Shown piece by piece: positions 59,701 to 64,000 of a stretch of 64,000 nucleotides of DNA (positions are counted from its first letter, which is position 1; every line of letters begins with the position of its first letter). The stretch is from Apteryx mantelli. Its lineage: Eukaryota; Chordata; Aves; Apterygiformes; Apterygidae. A model generated the notes under the pieces. The model did not search any database, was not told the origin of the DNA, and saw only the letters and a list, made by a program, of their open reading frames with translations. The DNA lies in assembly GCF_036417845.1 (NCBI RefSeq), contig NC_089983.1, positions 25,472,297 to 25,536,296 of the forward strand, given 5' to 3'. A program made the translations under genes and the position numbers.

Positions 59701-62700
59701 AGAAGGCTGCTTTAGCTGCTCCAGCAATGTTTCATCTTTTTTCTGGTCAGATCAAGACACATTTGGTTTAGTTTCCAAGTCTTCTCCTTCACCTGTTGTT
59801 ACAAATTATTTGGATAATGATAGTGCACAACCACTACCTGGTAGGCACTATGAAAACACAAATCCATGCTCCATTGCCAAAGAGTATAAAGCCTCTGCAT
59901 CTGTAAGAGGAGGACTGGTACCAGTTATAGCTTCTGTTCTGTGGACTAAAAATCAGAATAAAATTACTATGTCATTCTGAGCAAGCAATTGAGTAACCAC
60001 TGAATGGTGACTTTTCATCAATGCTATCTGTCATGAGCAAGACTCAAAGGAATAACGTGCAGCAGAACTTACTGTTTTTCTAAAATACCGGCTTCCTCGG
60101 CAGCCAAACACTAAGTGTGTTGGCTTGCTAGAGTGCTTATGCATTGAAATTTTTCCTCGGTGAAGATTATAATTTGTAATTCAGGAGCTAGGAGAAATGT
60201 TCATTCTGTTCTGTATTGAGATGAAATCAGCACCTTTTAAAACGGGATTTTTAAGCTGTCAGAAATCCATACACCTAATTTACAATAATGGTTGTCCTTG
60301 TTGGGACACTTATGCAGGAGCAGAAGACCAGTGTGGTTGATTTGGAGTAGGAACTGAAGCTTGTATCTCCCAAATCTAAGGTGAGTAGACGGGTAACTTT
60401 TTTTCTAGAGTAGGTTTCTTTTTCTAGCAACTGGCTTTGGGGGTGATCACTTGCTGTATATGCACCTTGGCTGTAAATTGATCATAAACCTGAAAACTTT
60501 TCTAACGAAAGTTTCATCAAAATGGAAAGGTCTCGCTTACAGATTTTCTAACACCTTCTAGCAACAAATTCTTTGCTATTTGTAGTCTTGTCCCTCCTTT
60601 GAGAGGGAAAGAAAGCCAATACAGTAGATCATTACATAAATTAGTCCTAATCAAAGTCTTGGTCATACAAACTTTTCTGCAAAGCCACAAGGAAGGTCCT
60701 GTGTGGGGAAGTTCAGTTCTGGAAGCATGTTTCTGTGCCATTTCTTGTTGCTTTGAACCTGTGCCATGTAAAGGGAACTTAGGCCTTTAACTGCTTCAAA
60801 ATGAAAACTCCAGCTTTTTTGCATTCTTTCATTGATTTTAAATGTTAATAGTACTAGTTTATTTTGAAAGAAATAATCTTGTTGCACAGTATTTTCCATT
60901 AAAAAAATGTAAATAGTCTGTATGTGGAAATCTTGAGCTGAAAATGGCTGAAAACCAAAACAGTTTTCAAACCAAGGTACTGTGTGTGTTGATGACATAG
61001 CAATGAATGTGGTTGCAACAATTCAATGTGGAAGTCTGTTTTTCTATTAAGGCTCTATTTTTATAGGAAAGTTGCTTACAGTAAAAGAATGCAATTGTGG
61101 TAGTAGTTAGCTGGGTGGAAAAGTATATTTGTTACTTTACTACAAGTGAAAATGGCAAAACCTTGGCAACTGTTGTATCATTACAAGTCAGTACTTGTTG
61201 ATTGTTGTTTGCCCACTCTGAATTTATTACTTCTAATAAGAACTCTGACATCTTCAGTTCTTCTCTCTAAACAGTAGTGTATAATATTAACCATTTGTAA
61301 AGAGCAGACAACACTGGTATTCCCCAACAGTAGCAGAATCCCTCTTATAGTATCAGGAAAATGCTTTTCTCTCATATTTTAGAGAAGGGAGTGAATATAG
61401 TATTTTTGCACCATTTCTACTTCAACAATATTAGTAGAAATATTTATTTGTCAAAAACACTAGCATTTCTGCTTGTTTGAGCTATTTAGCTACAGCTTTG
61501 CATAGCTGAGGCTTTTTTAAAGAGACAGTGAATGACGGCCTGGATGCAGAATGTATTTTCTTTTTTTAGACTTGAAACTTATCTTACAGGCTTGCAGTGG
61601 TGTGAAATCCTCCTGAAAGGAGATTGTTATATGACTGAACAAATGATGGGCAGTTGAAATTTAGGGGCACTTAATGTGAGCTACTCAGCTAAGACTGTGT
61701 GCATCTTATTGTGAATATTCCTGATGTAATATAATAAGACATTATGTTCATCCAGTAATGGATGTCTGATCTATTTGATTTTAAAAATCTCAATTGCTTT
61801 AAGAATTTTCACAAGATGCATTCTGAATAAGTGTAATGATTCTGCGAGCTAGAATATTGTTAGCCATTGTGAACAGTACTGAAGGAGTCTCAGTATATAT
61901 AATGTGATGGATGCAATTTTGTCTGAATTTTTTTCCAAGGCCAATTTAATTTTGATTTATTTGCCTCATTAACCCAAGGATTCAGCAAATTGAATGCCAC
62001 CTGAGTAAGGTATTATTAACACTAGTGAAACATCTTCAAAATCACTCCATGCTTATAAATTGGTCTTTTGAAAGCATTTTAAAGGCATAATGATACTGTT
62101 GTGAAAATGAACAGCATCCTTTAAAAATTGTAAAATGCTTATCTGATTTCTGAAATAAGACTTGGTCACCTGACTTAAATGTATACTGATCTATTATTTA
62201 TGCTTTGAAAATAGAGCTGATAAAAAGCATAAGTGTTCTTGATATTATATTTTGTCATATCTGGCTAAAAAGATTGAAATCCAGAGAAACAATTTTCTGA
62301 AGAAATGAAATAGTATGCCCTCCTGAACCCCTGGGGAAAATAGCCTCTCTCTTTGCTCAGAATATGAAACAGTAAAACAGTATAAGTAAAACAGACAGCC
62401 CATGTCACATTGCTATTTGTACAGTTTGGAAAGATGTTTTAAAAACATTTTCTAGTTATTTTTGATAAATAAATGGTGCAAATAACATCTGCAAAACAAC
62501 CCTGCTGATGTAAGATTTTTCAAATCAGATTTGTTTCTCAGTGAAAGTGGGAAAATTGCTTTGCAAAACTAAAGTTGTATAACTCTCAAAAATATTCAAA
62601 ACAAATGTACAAGAGTATATCTTGCTCCCCTTTTACCCTCTCTCAAAGATACTAATGCTGATTCTCTATCATCTTTGCTTTTGGACTCAGAAGGTGGCTT

Positions 62701-63530
62701 GATAAAATTCTCAAATAACATAAAGCTTAGTTACTAAACATAAACATAGACATTTTTATAAGTCAATATCTGAACACTCAAATTGGTACCTGGGCATCCA
62801 GCTACACTTTTGGAACTGCAGCCTACTTAAAGGCTTGAGATTTCCACTTGAGTCAATGCCCCACTGAAAAATGAGTTTAAGGGTTGTATCACCTTCCACA
62901 GGTGATGCATCTGTGGTCAGGGAGGAACAAAGAAAATGTGTTTTGCCTAGCTGTTGCCTTCTGCAGGTTCTGCTGGAGACCCTCATACCGAGGATGAATG
63001 GGACTTCTTCAAAGCCCCGTGGCTTCCAGAAGCACACTCTTCAGTATGTGAACGCTGATTTCACTTTACTTTCCTTCACTGTGAGGTGAAAACTGAGGTG
63101 GAAATTCCCTGGGCAGCAGGATCGGGATGTCTGACCTCGTAGCTCCGCAAATGCCCTGTTGCTGAAGACTAGCCAAGTAAGCATGTGTCAGTAGAGTCCC
63201 TGAAACATTGCTCCCCTAGGAGCTGGCTTTCGGCTGTGTTTGTGGAATGTGCATCTTCAAAGCAAAATGTATTTGGGCAGAATTTCTCTCCTGCCATGTT
63301 ATACTTGAGACTTCCATTGTCTGTAGAGTTGGCTAAAGCTGACTTTTCTTTACTGATATTTTCATAGGCTGCTTAGTGGACTCCATCCAAGAAGGACTAA
63401 ATTCTGTGATGTATCTGCAGAGTACAAGAGGTGCATATTTTGTAAATATGTATGTGTTTAATAGAGAATGCAAGAAAAGAAAGCATTTTTGTTCATTTTC
63501 TATCTGTAAATTTTATAAATATAATGTTTT

Positions 63531-63536
63531 AATAAA
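63531..63536 (+). terminator. Distal AATAAA poly(A) signal
   Basis: AATAAA in a context typical of a real 3' end: AU-rich upstream (TTTTATAAATATAATG), U/GU-rich downstream (CTACCTTTTGAGTTT), and a Pumilio-type TGTAAATA at 63441-63448. It could terminate an extended LNPK 3' UTR or a separate + strand transcript. Confidence 0.45.
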
Positions 63537-64000
63537 GTCTACCTTTTGAGTTTATGCAAGGCTAGAATATTGCTTGGCATTTTATTTTGACACCTGAACA
63601 AAGAGTAAGTCATTGGGGAGTTTATTAAACTAGTAACATTTCACTGAGCTAATCTTTCTGTTGAATGAATAACCTCTTGGGTAGGGAGTCTTTGTCAAGG
63701 TCGGGGTAGAATTCTGGAACTGTTATTTTTTATGTTCTGGTTATACATGTTCACTGTCATATATAACTATAGAGGTGTTAATGGAAGTCTTGCCACTCTG
63801 AATAGTCTGAATGGATGTTTTCATACAGCAAATACAGAAAAGGAATGAACACGGTGATAGAGTCCTAAAAAACTCAAGCATTATTAATCCACCCACAGTT
63901 TATTTCTGGTTTCTCTTTGACAAAAGACTCAAGTGCTTCAATATAACACATTTATCAGTAACTCTTCATCTCTTAATGGGAAGGGCATTATATATAGCCA

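Larger units (their letters stand above)
52619..64000. other. LNPK 3' flank: intergenic or extended 3' UTR
   Basis: About 11.4 kb of AT-rich sequence without recognised transposons. It holds an 8-bp hairpin (53636-53654), an A23 run (56707-56729), an open frame behind a good acceptor (59649-59980) and a convincing distal transcript end (about 62967-63550). By vertebrate synteny this side leads toward ATP5MC3 through the desert that holds the HOXD global control region; no enhancer can be identified from sequence alone. Confidence 0.6.

Noticed and set aside
59641..59980. Similarity of the open frame to ATP5MC (ATP synthase c subunit) presequences
   Set aside because: Only a few scattered residues resemble the presequence, and the highly conserved mature c-subunit is absent.

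Overview
The window looks like vertebrate, most probably avian, nuclear DNA. It is AT-rich with one sharp CpG island and long GT-AG introns. Transposon content is low, and both recognisable elements are CR1-type LINE 3' ends, the LINE family that dominates bird genomes. There are no bacterial-style operons. Almost all long open frames are chance frames in introns or GC artefacts of the CpG island.

The window holds one complete protein-coding gene, LNPK (Lunapark, KIAA1715), on the + strand. It encodes an N-myristoylated, two-pass ER membrane protein that stabilises three-way junctions of the tubular ER network. I assembled it exon by exon from conserved peptide blocks, splice sites and phase continuity. 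There is a non-coding first exon in the CpG island (ending at 9143). Twelve coding exons follow: 13568-13594, 14820-14861, 16032-16219, 20242-20300, 23439-23479, 30003-30083, 30180-30231, 35251-35475, 41237-41342, 42061-42131, 43478-43648 and 51657-51856. The joined CDS is 1263 nt (420 aa plus stop) with no frame break. A canonical poly(A) signal lies at 52593-52598.

Layout: 1 to about 8.6 kb is upstream intergenic DNA. From established vertebrate synteny (HOXD-EVX2-LNPK-ATP5MC3) it should face EVX2 and the HOXD cluster. About 8.75-9.72 kb is the CpG-island promoter. From 9.1 to 52.6 kb is the LNPK transcription unit, with a 5'-truncated CR1 in intron 4, a head-to-head CR1 inverted repeat in intron 8, and several short perfect hairpins. 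From 52.6 to 64 kb is the LNPK 3' flank, expected to face the HOXD limb/digit regulatory desert (GCR side). In that flank, a convincing distal 3' end (AATAAA at 63531) and a 109-codon open frame behind a good splice acceptor may mark an extended LNPK 3' UTR or an unannotated transcript.

I found no RNA gene, CRISPR array, provirus or other clearly novel system. The findings are mostly repeats, hairpins, candidate regulatory DNA and transcript-end candidates, scored modestly.
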